Of a stretch of DNA of 9,807 bases, positions 1-5,893 are shown one piece after another; the first letter of the stretch is position 1; each line of letters begins with the position of its first letter. A program made the translations under genes and the position numbers. The stretch covers positions 8,460 to 18,266 of the forward strand of contig HF988134.1 in the NCBI GenBank assembly GCA_000434635.1. The letters are read 5' to 3'. This stretch comes from Firmicutes bacterium CAG:110. Its GTDB lineage: Bacteria > Bacillota > Clostridia > Oscillospirales > Oscillospiraceae. Below the pieces are notes generated by a model, which was given only the letters and a program-made list of their open reading frames with translations, had not been told where the DNA came from and made no database searches.

Positions 1-2
1 GG

Positions 3-26
3 CGGGCGGCTCTTTGGAGCCGCCCG
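3..26. terminator. GC-rich hairpin, possible terminator of an upstream gene
   Basis: Positions 3-12 and 17-26 form a perfect 10-bp stem with a TTTG loop (13-16). No T-run follows on the plus strand within the next bases, so an intrinsic terminator is plausible but not proven. It lies just before the promoter of the first gene and would insulate it from a gene to the left of the window. Confidence 0.4.
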
Positions 27-43
27 AACACTGTAATTATATT

Positions 44-72
44 TTGCTTTTCCGGACACACCGTGGTATAAT
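44..72 (+). promoter_or_regulatory. SigA-type promoter of the dipeptidase lipoprotein gene
   Basis: A -35 box TTGCTT (44-49) and a -10 box TATAAT (67-72) are separated by exactly 17 bases. TG at 64-65 adds an extended -10 element. The predicted start of transcription is near 79, about 30 bases before the GTG start codon. The same hexamers at the same spacing precede the minD-like gene at 7085. Confidence 0.75.
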
Positions 73-96
73 GGCCGCATTGATGCAACCCTGTGC

Positions 97-103
97 AGGA
101 GGG
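97..103 (+). promoter_or_regulatory. Ribosome binding site deciding the GTG start at 110
   Basis: AGGAGGG at 97-103 sits 6 bases before GTG at 110. This makes GTG the preferred start over a longer in-frame reading from 14, which would begin upstream of the promoter, and over the internal ATGs at 119 and 128. Confidence 0.8.
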
Positions 104-109
104 ATTTGT

Positions 110-1024
110 GTGAAAGGAATGATCTCCATGATACTGACAGGGGCGCTTGCCCTGACATTATCCGGCTGCCATGCCCCGGTGGACGCCGCCGCGACCGCGC
201 AGACGCGGGAAACCACCGTTCCGACGGCGGCGGAAACCCAGCCGGGAACTTCGCCCGCAGGCATCGAGCGTCCCGAACCGGAGGACGCCGACTTTGTCCG
301 GGTTCGGGACTACCTCCCCGACGTGCTGCAGGAGCTGCCCTACGGCGGTACGGAAAATTTTACCGGCCATCAAATCTATGAATTCACCGAGGTTTTCCTC
401 CGCTACGGCACGGTGAAAAAGCTTCAGGCCGTATGCGCGGAGCTGGCCGGGCAGGGGCTGACGCTGAAAATCTGGGACGGCTTCCGTCCGGTGAGCGCCC
501 AGTTCAGGCTCTGGGAGGTCTGCCCCGACGACACCTATGTGGCGGACCCCAACCGGGGCTTCAGCGCCCACAGCCGGGGAAACACCGTGGACGTGACGCT
601 GGTGGACAGTCTAGGGAACGAGCTGGAAATGCCCACGGGCTTTGACGATTTTTCCGGCAAGGCTGACCGGGACTATTCCGACGTGGAGGAAGTCCCCACG
701 GAGCACGCCCTGCTGTTGCAGAACACCATGGAAAAGTACGGATTTGAGGGGTATTTCGGCGAATGGTGGCACTTTCAGGACGAAATATCCTACCCGGTGG
801 AGGACGTTTTCGAGCCGGTGACCGCCGAGCGGTACTATGCCCAGTGTAACGAATTCATCAACCTTCGCACCCACCCGGACACCGCCGCCGAGGTCATCGT
901 CCGGATTCCAAAGGACGATGAATTTACCGTGCTGGCGCTCTGCGGAACGTTTGCGCTGGCGGAATATGCCGGAACCTGGGGATACGTCCACAGGGACTTC
1001 ATCCAGCCGGTGGCAGTTGGATAA
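110..1024 (+). CDS. VanX-type D-alanyl-D-alanine dipeptidase lipoprotein with SH3-like domain
   Basis: The 304-residue product is a predicted extracytoplasmic zinc dipeptidase of peptidase family M15D, which hydrolyses D-Ala-D-Ala. Residues 1-20 are a short lipoprotein signal with lipobox LSGC (lipidated Cys20), followed by a Thr/Pro/Ala-rich linker to about residue 60. The catalytic domain spans roughly 60-235. It keeps the VanX signature: Arg126 in GFRP, zinc ligands His154 and Asp161 in SAHSRGNTVD, and Glu218 and His221 in EWWH, matching Arg71, His116, Asp123, Glu181 and His184 of VanX. Residues about 245-304 resemble a bacterial SH3 domain (NLRTHPD near its start, WGYVH near its end), a likely wall-binding module. 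The gene stands alone with its own promoter and terminator. There is no vanH/vanA or vanRS partner here, so wall turnover or dipeptide scavenging is likelier than glycopeptide resistance. Confidence 0.88.
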   Translation: MKGMISMILTGALALTLSGCHAPVDAAATAQTRETTVPTAAETQPGTSPAGIERPEPEDADFVRVRDYLPDVLQELPYGGTENFTGHQIYEFTEVFLRYGTVKKLQAVCAELAGQGLTLKIWDGFRPVSAQFRLWEVCPDDTYVADPNRGFSAHSRGNTVDVTLVDSLGNELEMPTGFDDFSGKADRDYSDVEEVPTEHALLLQNTMEKYGFEGYFGEWWHFQDEISYPVEDVFEPVTAERYYAQCNEFINLRTHPDTAAEVIVRIPKDDEFTVLALCGTFALAEYAGTWGYVHRDFIQPVAVG

Positions 1025-1036
1025 CCATATATCTTC

Positions 1037-1066
1037 ATTCCCCTGCCCATCGGCAGGGGAATTTTA
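1037..1066 (+). terminator. Rho-independent terminator after the dipeptidase gene
   Basis: An 11-bp perfect stem (1037-1047 with 1052-1062) has a 4-base CATC loop and runs directly into a T-tract (1062-1065, with more T-rich sequence after it). It starts 12 bases after the stop codon. Confidence 0.88.
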
Positions 1067-1080
1067 GTTTATTTTTGAAC
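1067..1080. promoter_or_regulatory. Putative upstream MarR operator (site 1)
   Basis: GTTTATTTTTGAAC is an imperfect 5-4-5 palindrome. It matches the reverse complement of the site at 1122-1135 in 13 of 14 positions. It lies 6 bases before the -35 box of the marR promoter. That two such sites flank one promoter, immediately before a MarR gene, suggests autoregulation. The binding itself is inferred. Confidence 0.55.
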
Positions 1081-1086
1081 TTCTTC

Positions 1087-1115
1087 TTGACAGCCGCCCA
1101 AGCGCGTGCTATAGT
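1087..1115 (+). promoter_or_regulatory. SigA-type promoter of the marR-MATE operon
   Basis: A consensus -35 box TTGACA (1087-1092) and a -10 box TATAGT (1110-1115) are separated by 17 bases, and TG at 1107-1108 gives an extended -10. Transcription should start near 1122, inside the downstream palindrome, which is where a repressor would block it. Confidence 0.85.
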
Positions 1116-1121
1116 ATGTTC

Positions 1122-1135
1122 GTTCAAAAATGAAC
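1122..1135. promoter_or_regulatory. Putative MarR operator at the transcription start (site 2)
   Basis: GTTCAAAAATGAAC is a perfect 5-4-5 palindrome (GTTCA / TGAAC), with partial symmetry reaching about 1119-1138. It overlaps the predicted +1. Its centre lies 55 bp from the centre of site 1, about five helical turns, which puts both sites on roughly the same face of the DNA. Confidence 0.65.
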
Positions 1136-1155
1136 CAAACAGGGGGGGCGTGCAT

Positions 1156-1599
1156 ATGCAGTTTGCTTTTTTTGAAACGGCGCTTCGGGCGCAGAAAAGC
1201 TACAGCCGCCTGATGGAGCCGGTCTGCAAAAAATGGGACCTGACCCACAACGAGCTGGATGTGCTGCTGTTTCTGGCCAATAACCCGGAGCAGAACCGGG
1301 CGGCGGATATCGTCCGGGGACGGGGCATGTCCAAGGGGCATGTCTCCCTCTCCCTGCGGAGTCTGGAAGATCGTGGGCTGGTTGCCTGTCGGGCGGACGG
1401 GGCAGACCGCAGAGCCGTCCATCTGGCGCTGACCGACGGGGCGGGAGAAATCGCGGAGGACGGCCGGGCAGTCCAGCGGGAATTCATCCGCCGCCTCCGG
1501 GAGGGGATCACTCCGGAGGAAAGCGCGGTCATCCTGTCCGTCACCCGGAAAATGGGCGACAACATTCGCGCCATGGAGCGGGAGCGAGGGTCTATCTGA
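1156..1599 (+). CDS. MarR-family transcriptional regulator
   Basis: The 147-residue product is a typical-length winged-helix repressor of the MarR family, which act as dimers in the cytoplasm and release DNA on binding small aromatic or toxic ligands. Residues 1-30 and 110-147 would form the dimerisation helices. The helix-turn-helix lies near 47-74 (recognition helix around MSKGHVSLSLRSLEDRGLV) and the wing near 80-93, with the family motif DRRAVHLALT at 84-93. The ATG at 1156 is chosen because AGGGGGG (1141-1147) lies 8 bases before it; the GTG at 1150 is too close. The gene leads an operon with a MATE pump at 1773 and is flanked upstream by two matching palindromes, so it probably represses both genes. 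The last codons and the TGA lie inside one arm of the inverted-repeat element at 1587-1749. Cys24 and Cys78 are present, but I see no evidence for redox sensing. Confidence 0.9.
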   Translation: MQFAFFETALRAQKSYSRLMEPVCKKWDLTHNELDVLLFLANNPEQNRAADIVRGRGMSKGHVSLSLRSLEDRGLVACRADGADRRAVHLALTDGAGEIAEDGRAVQREFIRRLREGITPEESAVILSVTRKMGDNIRAMERERGSI

Positions 1600-1749
1600 G
1601 AACCGGAAATATGACCAACAGCGAGGGATTTTTCGCCTGATGAAGCCATTTTTCCGCAGGAATACTTTGTGTATTACAAGGGAAAATGGTGCACAGCAGA
1701 CGGAAAAGACCCGCTGTTTGGGCGTGTTTACGGTTCTCAGATAGACCCT
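1587..1749. repeat. 163-bp structured element with 19-bp perfect inverted-repeat ends
   Basis: Positions 1587-1605 and 1731-1749 are perfect reverse complements over 19 bp. Beyond one mismatch, 1607-1609 and 1727-1729 also pair. The interior can form further hairpins: 1621-1624 with 1633-1636; 1646-1655 with 1680-1689 (10 bp, one T-G pair) enclosing 1661-1665 with 1671-1675; and 1693-1697 with 1713-1717. The result is a multi-branched, cloverleaf-like fold. The left arm overlaps the marR stop codon and the right arm ends 24 bases before the MATE start. No T-run follows, so it is not an intrinsic terminator. It could be a MITE-like mobile repeat without a transposase, or an intergenic RNA structure tuning the ratio of the two proteins. 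No clear target-site duplication is visible. Confidence 0.75.
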
Positions 1750-1772
1750 AAGATAAAAGCGAGGGGATTTTT

Positions 1773-3137
1773 ATGTCAAAAGAAACAAATCAGGACATGG
1801 GAACCGGCAGTGTCAAAAAACTGATGGTGCAGATGGCGGTTCCCGCGGTGGTCGGGCAGGTCATTAACCTGCTGTATAACGTGGTCGACCGAATTTACAT
1901 CGGCCACATTCCGGAGATCGGCGGCGCGGCGCTCACCGGTGTGGGGCTGTTCACCCCCATTCTGATGCTCATCACCGCCTTTGCCATGCTGGCAGGCGCG
2001 GGCGGCGCACCCCGGGCGGCCATCGCCATGGGCAAGGGCGACAGGGACACCGCCGAAAAGATCGTTGCCAACTGCTTTACCGTTCTGCTGCTTCTGTCGG
2101 TGGTTCTGACCGGGGTGTTTTACGTAACACTGCCAACGCTTGTCCGGCTGTTCGGCGGCAGCGACGTGACGCTGCCCTACGCCGTTCAATACGGAAGAAT
2201 CTATGTCCTTGGCAGCGTGTTCGTGCTGGTCGTGATGGGCATGAACCCCTTCATCACCACCCAGGGCTTCGCCGGAACCAGTATGCTGACCACCGTCATC
2301 GGCGCGGTGATCAACATTGTCCTCGACCCCATTTTCATTTTCGTCTTTGACATGGGCGTGGCCGGGGCGGCCATTGCCACGGTCCTGAGTCAGGCGGTGA
2401 GCGCAGTGTGGATTCTGCGGTTCCTCACGGGGCGCAAGACCGTTCTGCGGCTGAAAGCCCGGAATATGCTCTTGCAGGGGAAGATCATCCTGCCCTGTCT
2501 GGCGCTGGGGATTTCCAGCTTCGTCATGGTCTCCACGGAGAGCATTCTCTCCGTCAGCTTCACCTCCTCCCTGTCCCGGTACGGCGGCGACGTGGCCGTG
2601 GGCGCCATGACGGTGCTGACCTCCGTCAACCAGCTGATCACCATGCCCCTGCAGGGCATCTGCCAGGGCGGCCAGCCGCTGATCAGCTACAACTACGGCG
2701 CGAAAAAGTTAGAGCGGGTGAAGGAAGCCTTTTTCTGCCAGTTCCTTGTGTGCGTGGGGTACACCACCGTGTTCTGGCTGCTGGTACTTTTCCTTCCCCG
2801 GGCGTTCGCGGGCATCTTTACCAGCGACGGGGCGCTTGTGGATTACACGGCCTGGGCGATTCGGATTTTCCTTGCGGGGACGTTTTCCGTGGGCTTTCAG
2901 GTCAGCTGTCAACTGGCGTTTATGGCGCTGGGGCAGGCGAAGATCAGTCTCATCATGGCCTGTCTGCGGAAGCTGATTCTGTTGATCCCCCTGATCTTCA
3001 TTCTGCCGAACTTCTTCGCGGACAAGGCGTTCGCGGTCTTTCTGGCGGAGCCGGTGTCCGACATCCTTGCCGCCGCCGTGACGACCATTACTTTCTTTAC
3101 GTTCTTCCGCAAATTATTGAAAGCGGGAAAACAGTAA
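1773..3137 (+). CDS. MATE-family multidrug efflux transporter (MepA-like)
   Basis: The 454-residue inner-membrane protein has the length and layout of MATE transporters, which export cationic drugs or metabolites in exchange for Na+ or H+. The N-terminus (about 15-40, PAVVGQVINLLYNVVDRIYIGH) is the characteristic first helix, followed by the glycine/alanine-rich second helix (about 50-80). About twelve hydrophobic segments appear in two similar halves; the second half repeats the pattern near residues 290-320 (NQLITMPLQGICQGGQPLISYNYGA). The C-terminus is short and basic. GAGGGG (1761-1766) lies 6 bases before the ATG. Pairing with an upstream MarR gene is the classic arrangement for a substrate-induced pump. 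The substrate cannot be read from the sequence. Confidence 0.93.
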   Translation: MSKETNQDMGTGSVKKLMVQMAVPAVVGQVINLLYNVVDRIYIGHIPEIGGAALTGVGLFTPILMLITAFAMLAGAGGAPRAAIAMGKGDRDTAEKIVANCFTVLLLLSVVLTGVFYVTLPTLVRLFGGSDVTLPYAVQYGRIYVLGSVFVLVVMGMNPFITTQGFAGTSMLTTVIGAVINIVLDPIFIFVFDMGVAGAAIATVLSQAVSAVWILRFLTGRKTVLRLKARNMLLQGKIILPCLALGISSFVMVSTESILSVSFTSSLSRYGGDVAVGAMTVLTSVNQLITMPLQGICQGGQPLISYNYGAKKLERVKEAFFCQFLVCVGYTTVFWLLVLFLPRAFAGIFTSDGALVDYTAWAIRIFLAGTFSVGFQVSCQLAFMALGQAKISLIMACLRKLILLIPLIFILPNFFADKAFAVFLAEPVSDILAAAVTTITFFTFFRKLLKAGKQ

Positions 3138-3140
3138 AAT

Positions 3141-3178
3141 TCACGCCGTACCCGGGTTTGGGTACGGCGTGATTTTTT
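3141..3178. terminator. Terminator between the converging MATE and anti-sigma genes
   Basis: A 13-bp perfect stem (3141-3153 with 3160-3172), a GGGTTT loop and T6 (3173-3178) form a strong intrinsic terminator for the plus-strand operon. It starts 4 bases after the MATE stop. Read on the minus strand, the same hairpin is followed by ATTTTACTGT, a weaker T-tract, so it probably also stops the sigma/anti-sigma transcript, whose stop codon abuts it. Confidence 0.92.
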
Positions 3179-5189
3179 ATCCGTTCAGCAGCTGGGAAAT
3201 GGGCTGCATTCCCTGATCGACGCGGGAATATTTGGCGAGAATCGCCTTGGCGTCGGCTTCGGACATGGGGGTGCCGAAGTAGTCGGACTGCCAGGAGGCC
3301 GTCGCCTTGTTGTAGGCAGCAAAGTCCAGCGTTTCTAAGTCGAAGCCGTTGCAGCGGGAGAAAGATGTCCCTTCTATCTCAACGCCTGCCTCTTCGTGGA
3401 ACAGCTCAACCCGCTCCATAACATTGTCTTCACAGAGGTAAAAATCCATGGTGGGAAGCAGTTGCAGATTGCCATATCGGTAAGTCACGATATCCCAGTA
3501 GCGTTCACCGTCGCCGCTGCGCAGAAGATCCTTTACCCCGTCGCCGTTGATGTCCATGATCCGGTAGTGGGTATAGAAGGAATCCTGCCCGCTGAGACAG
3601 TCCTTGTAAATCCGGAGCAGCTCGTCGTCAGAGGGCTGGACATCCTTCGCTTTCAGATAGCTTCCCAAGGTCAGCCCGCTTTCGTCAAGGGGATAGTCCA
3701 TCAGCGGCTTCCAGTCCAGCTGGATCCGAGGATATTTTGCCATGATGGCCGCGGCCTCGTCCTGAGAAATCTCCGTACTTTTCAATCCATGGGGGTCTGC
3801 ATACCGATACCATTGACTGCCCCGACGTTGAATATTTGCAATTACGTTGTCATCCTTGAGTGCCGCAGTGCCGTCTGCAAATGCAAAGTACGTATGCCTT
3901 TCACCATCCCAATACCTGTCCGGTGCCTGATATAGTTCCAGAACGTTCCCCTTGCACAGATACGCTCCTCCGTAACCGTGAAACATCACTTCACCGTTCT
4001 CCATTTCCAGCCAGTCAAAGAACGCGCCGTCCTGCCCAAGCAGCAGCTCGTCCACGCCGTCCCCGGTCAGGTCATAGAAACTGTATTGTCTGGATTCATC
4101 GGGAATATAGACGTTTTTCTTCAGATAATCGGAAAAGTCCGTATAGGTTTCCGGGACATAGGCGTGTTCCGCCTGATAGGCTTCCTCCGCTGCGGCCAGC
4201 TTTTCCTCTACGACGGCTCTGTCCACTTCCTTCGGCTGGACGGAATAGTCGAACTGATCGGCAATGGATTCCAGTTCTGCTTTCGTCATGACCTCGCTGG
4301 CATCCGGATATCTGCTGTGGCTGAGGGAACGGTTTCCGTCAATGCTTATCATGATCATGGCGTTTTCCTGCTCGGCAATGATCTCGCCCTGTCCCTTGCT
4401 GTTCAGTGCCAGCAGCAGCTTCGTGCCGCCCGGAGTGGTGTGATCCCACTGCTCATAGGCATCGATGTCCATTCCGCCGGGGAACGCACGGGGGAAATAG
4501 TCCTTCCGGGCGTAGCCATAGGACGTCATCAATGTTCCGGCATTTTCCGTCACAAGGTTAAACTCCATGCTGAAATTGTAGGGCGGATAGAGCATTCCCG
4601 CCATACCCGTAATCTGTGCGCCGGAATCCGGGAGCAGCAGGGATTGGATGCCGGTTTCCTCAAGGAAAATGTCGCTCTGATACCGCTGGAAGGGTATCCA
4701 TTCTTCCAGCAGCTTCAGATCGTACTTCGCGGCGATCTCGTTTACCTTGTCCACCATTTCCTGGGTATAGCAGCTGTAGGTGTACTCGTACTGGTTGGGA
4801 ATGTCCGGAATATCGGGTTCGTCGGTCAACAGCGCACCGTCCGGGTCGTAGCTCTCCTGAAATTCGTACCATTCCTTCAACGCCTGCTGGATGGCGTCGC
4901 CGCTGCGGCCGTAGGGGGTTATGATGTCCAGACTCTTTTCCACCGGGTCGATGGCCTTGCCCTTGTCGTCAAAGCGCTGGGTGTAGGTCCCCTTGCCGAT
5001 GGACATGTCCTGCAAGCGCAGGGCGTACACGATTCCGCAGCCCACCAGCAGCAGCGCCGCGGCAATGGCGGCGGCAATGAGCAGCGGGCGGCGCAGGCTT
5101 CGTGTTTTAGGCGCGGCCGCCGGGGCGGCTTCTTCAATGTAGCGGCCGTCAATGCCGCTCATGGCGATAACCAGATCTTTTCCCGTCAT
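3177..5189 (-). CDS. Membrane anti-sigma factor-like protein with duplicated EF-hand-like modules
   Basis: The 670-residue product is predicted to hold the sigma factor encoded just upstream. Residues 1-33 form a short cytoplasmic segment (MTGKDLVIAMSGIDGRYIEE), a start typical of anti-sigma proteins in Clostridia. A single membrane helix follows at about 35-57, and the rest lies outside the cell. The outer part has an unrecognised region (about 70-320), an acidic helix (about 321-342), and two related modules about 170 residues apart. Each module has a DxxGDG loop (DLTGDGVDELL from 373; DINGDGVKDLL from 546) and a closing AKYxR stretch (484-488; 652-656). The start overlaps the sigma stop as ATGA, with GGAGGG 9 bases upstream, indicating translational coupling. 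No zinc-binding anti-sigma motif is seen. The anti-sigma role is inferred from position and N-terminal layout; the sensed signal is unknown. Confidence 0.75.
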   Translation of the reverse strand: MTGKDLVIAMSGIDGRYIEEAAPAAAPKTRSLRRPLLIAAAIAAALLLVGCGIVYALRLQDMSIGKGTYTQRFDDKGKAIDPVEKSLDIITPYGRSGDAIQQALKEWYEFQESYDPDGALLTDEPDIPDIPNQYEYTYSCYTQEMVDKVNEIAAKYDLKLLEEWIPFQRYQSDIFLEETGIQSLLLPDSGAQITGMAGMLYPPYNFSMEFNLVTENAGTLMTSYGYARKDYFPRAFPGGMDIDAYEQWDHTTPGGTKLLLALNSKGQGEIIAEQENAMIMISIDGNRSLSHSRYPDASEVMTKAELESIADQFDYSVQPKEVDRAVVEEKLAAAEEAYQAEHAYVPETYTDFSDYLKKNVYIPDESRQYSFYDLTGDGVDELLLGQDGAFFDWLEMENGEVMFHGYGGAYLCKGNVLELYQAPDRYWDGERHTYFAFADGTAALKDDNVIANIQRRGSQWYRYADPHGLKSTEISQDEAAAIMAKYPRIQLDWKPLMDYPLDESGLTLGSYLKAKDVQPSDDELLRIYKDCLSGQDSFYTHYRIMDINGDGVKDLLRSGDGERYWDIVTYRYGNLQLLPTMDFYLCEDNVMERVELFHEEAGVEIEGTSFSRCNGFDLETLDFAAYNKATASWQSDYFGTPMSEADAKAILAKYSRVDQGMQPISQLLNG

Positions 5190-5740
5190 ACGGCAATTCC
5201 CTCCTGCATCAGATAGACCCGCAGCTTTTCCCGGATGCGGTGGAGCCGGGTCTTGACCTTGCTTTCACTCATGCTGTAGCGCTGGGCGATCTCCGCCACG
5301 GTGTCCACGTACCAGTACCGCCGCACAAACAGCCGCCGGTTCTCCTGGGTCAGCGTGCCGAGGAATGCGTTCAGCGCCCGGGTGATCTCCCGCCCCTCGG
5401 CGGCGGAATCCCGGCTGGTGTCGGGGATGCACAGCTCCATTTCCTCGCTCAGGGTCACCACCTCGGCCTTCCGTCTGGCCGCGTCCAGCCAGTCCAGCTT
5501 GCCGAAGGCAAAATTCCGGCATATTTTCGCAAGGTACGCGAAGAAATATTTCGGGCGCTTGGGCGGGATCGTCCGCCACGCGGCGAGATAGGTGTCGTTC
5601 ACGCTTTCCTCCGCGTCCTCGTAGCTCTGGACGATGCGCTGGGCGATGGTTTGCAGCTGCCGTCCGTAGGCCGCCTGGGTCTCCATAATGGCCTCATCCT
5701 TCCTTTCCCAATACAGGTCGATGATCTTTTCGTCTTCCAC
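5186..5740 (-). CDS. ECF-type RNA polymerase sigma factor (sigma-70 family)
   Basis: The 184-residue product is a two-domain ECF sigma factor that would direct RNA polymerase to a stress or envelope regulon. Region 2 spans about 10-85, with the core-binding stretch EDAEESVNDTYLAAW and the following aromatic-rich part (PKYFFAYLAKICRNF). Region 4 spans about 125-180, with the helix-turn-helix VAEIAQRYSMSESKVKTRL for the -35 element. The GTG at 5740-5738 is preferred because GGAGGT (5755-5750) lies 9 bases before it; an in-frame ATG at 5776 would include that ribosome site in the coding region. The gene overlaps the downstream anti-sigma gene by 4 bases. An ECF-like promoter lies 37 bases upstream, which suggests autoregulation. 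Confidence 0.92.
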   Translation of the reverse strand: MEDEKIIDLYWERKDEAIMETQAAYGRQLQTIAQRIVQSYEDAEESVNDTYLAAWRTIPPKRPKYFFAYLAKICRNFAFGKLDWLDAARRKAEVVTLSEEMELCIPDTSRDSAAEGREITRALNAFLGTLTQENRRLFVRRYWYVDTVAEIAQRYSMSESKVKTRLHRIREKLRVYLMQEGIAV

Positions 5741-5749
5741 TGAGGGAAC

Positions 5750-5755
5750 ACCTCC
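5750..5755 (-). promoter_or_regulatory. Ribosome binding site deciding the sigma factor GTG start
   Basis: On the minus strand GGAGGT (5755 to 5750) is followed after 9 bases by GTG at 5740. It lies inside the longer in-frame reading that begins at 5776, which argues against that longer form. Confidence 0.75.
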
Positions 5756-5777
5756 GTTTCTGTTTTGCTTCCTCACC

Positions 5778-5809
5778 CTATAAGAGGGAATTTCTTGGGA
5801 AAGGTTACA
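5778..5809 (-). promoter_or_regulatory. ECF-type, probably autoregulated promoter of the sigma operon
   Basis: On the minus strand TGTAACC (5809-5803) has the AAC core of ECF -35 elements and is followed by TTT. After 17 bases comes TCTTATAGG, whose TTATAG lies at 5783-5778. No SigA-type -35 box stands at the right distance from that -10. Recognition by the adjacent sigma factor is inferred. Confidence 0.6.
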
Positions 5810-5850
5810 CTTTGCAGGAAAATATTTTTTGCTTCGCCGTTTTTATAGTG

Positions 5851-5880
5851 AAAATGCCGTCTCATGTGAGCCGGCATTTT
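5851..5880 (-). terminator. Terminator after pta
   Basis: AAAATGCCG (5851-5859) pairs with CGGCATTTT (5872-5880). After one mismatch, CTC (5861-5863) pairs with GAG (5868-5870). On the minus strand the arm ends in TTTT followed by C, then CTATAAAAA. The T-tract is short, but the hairpin lies 13 bases after the pta stop and separates pta from the sigma operon promoter. Confidence 0.75.
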
Positions 5881-5893
5881 ATGTAGATTTCGG

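Noticed and set aside
14..109. An upstream extension of the dipeptidase gene starting with TTG at 14.
   Set aside because: It would start before the promoter at 44-72 and place 32 residues before the lipoprotein signal; GTG 110 has an ideal ribosome site.
1640..1744. A 34-codon ORF (ATG at 1640, TAG at 1742) inside the inverted-repeat element, a possible leader peptide for the MATE gene.
   Set aside because: The nearest purine-rich site (GAGGG, 1623-1627) is 12 bases away, the peptide has no recognisable pattern, and the region is better explained by its secondary structure.
1727..1754. A weak internal promoter before the MATE gene (TTTACG, 16 bases, TAAGAT).
   Set aside because: Both boxes are poor matches and the region is occupied by an inverted-repeat arm; the operon promoter at 1087 is sufficient.
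5035..5050. A lipobox-like VGCG in the anti-sigma protein (residues 49-52).
   Set aside because: It lies inside the membrane helix after more than 30 cytoplasmic residues, which does not fit a lipoprotein signal peptide.
3978..5216. A 412-codon plus-strand frame opposite the anti-sigma gene, and the 254-codon plus-strand frame at 2408-3172 within the MATE gene.
   Set aside because: Both are shadows of well-supported genes and show no motif or start signal of their own.
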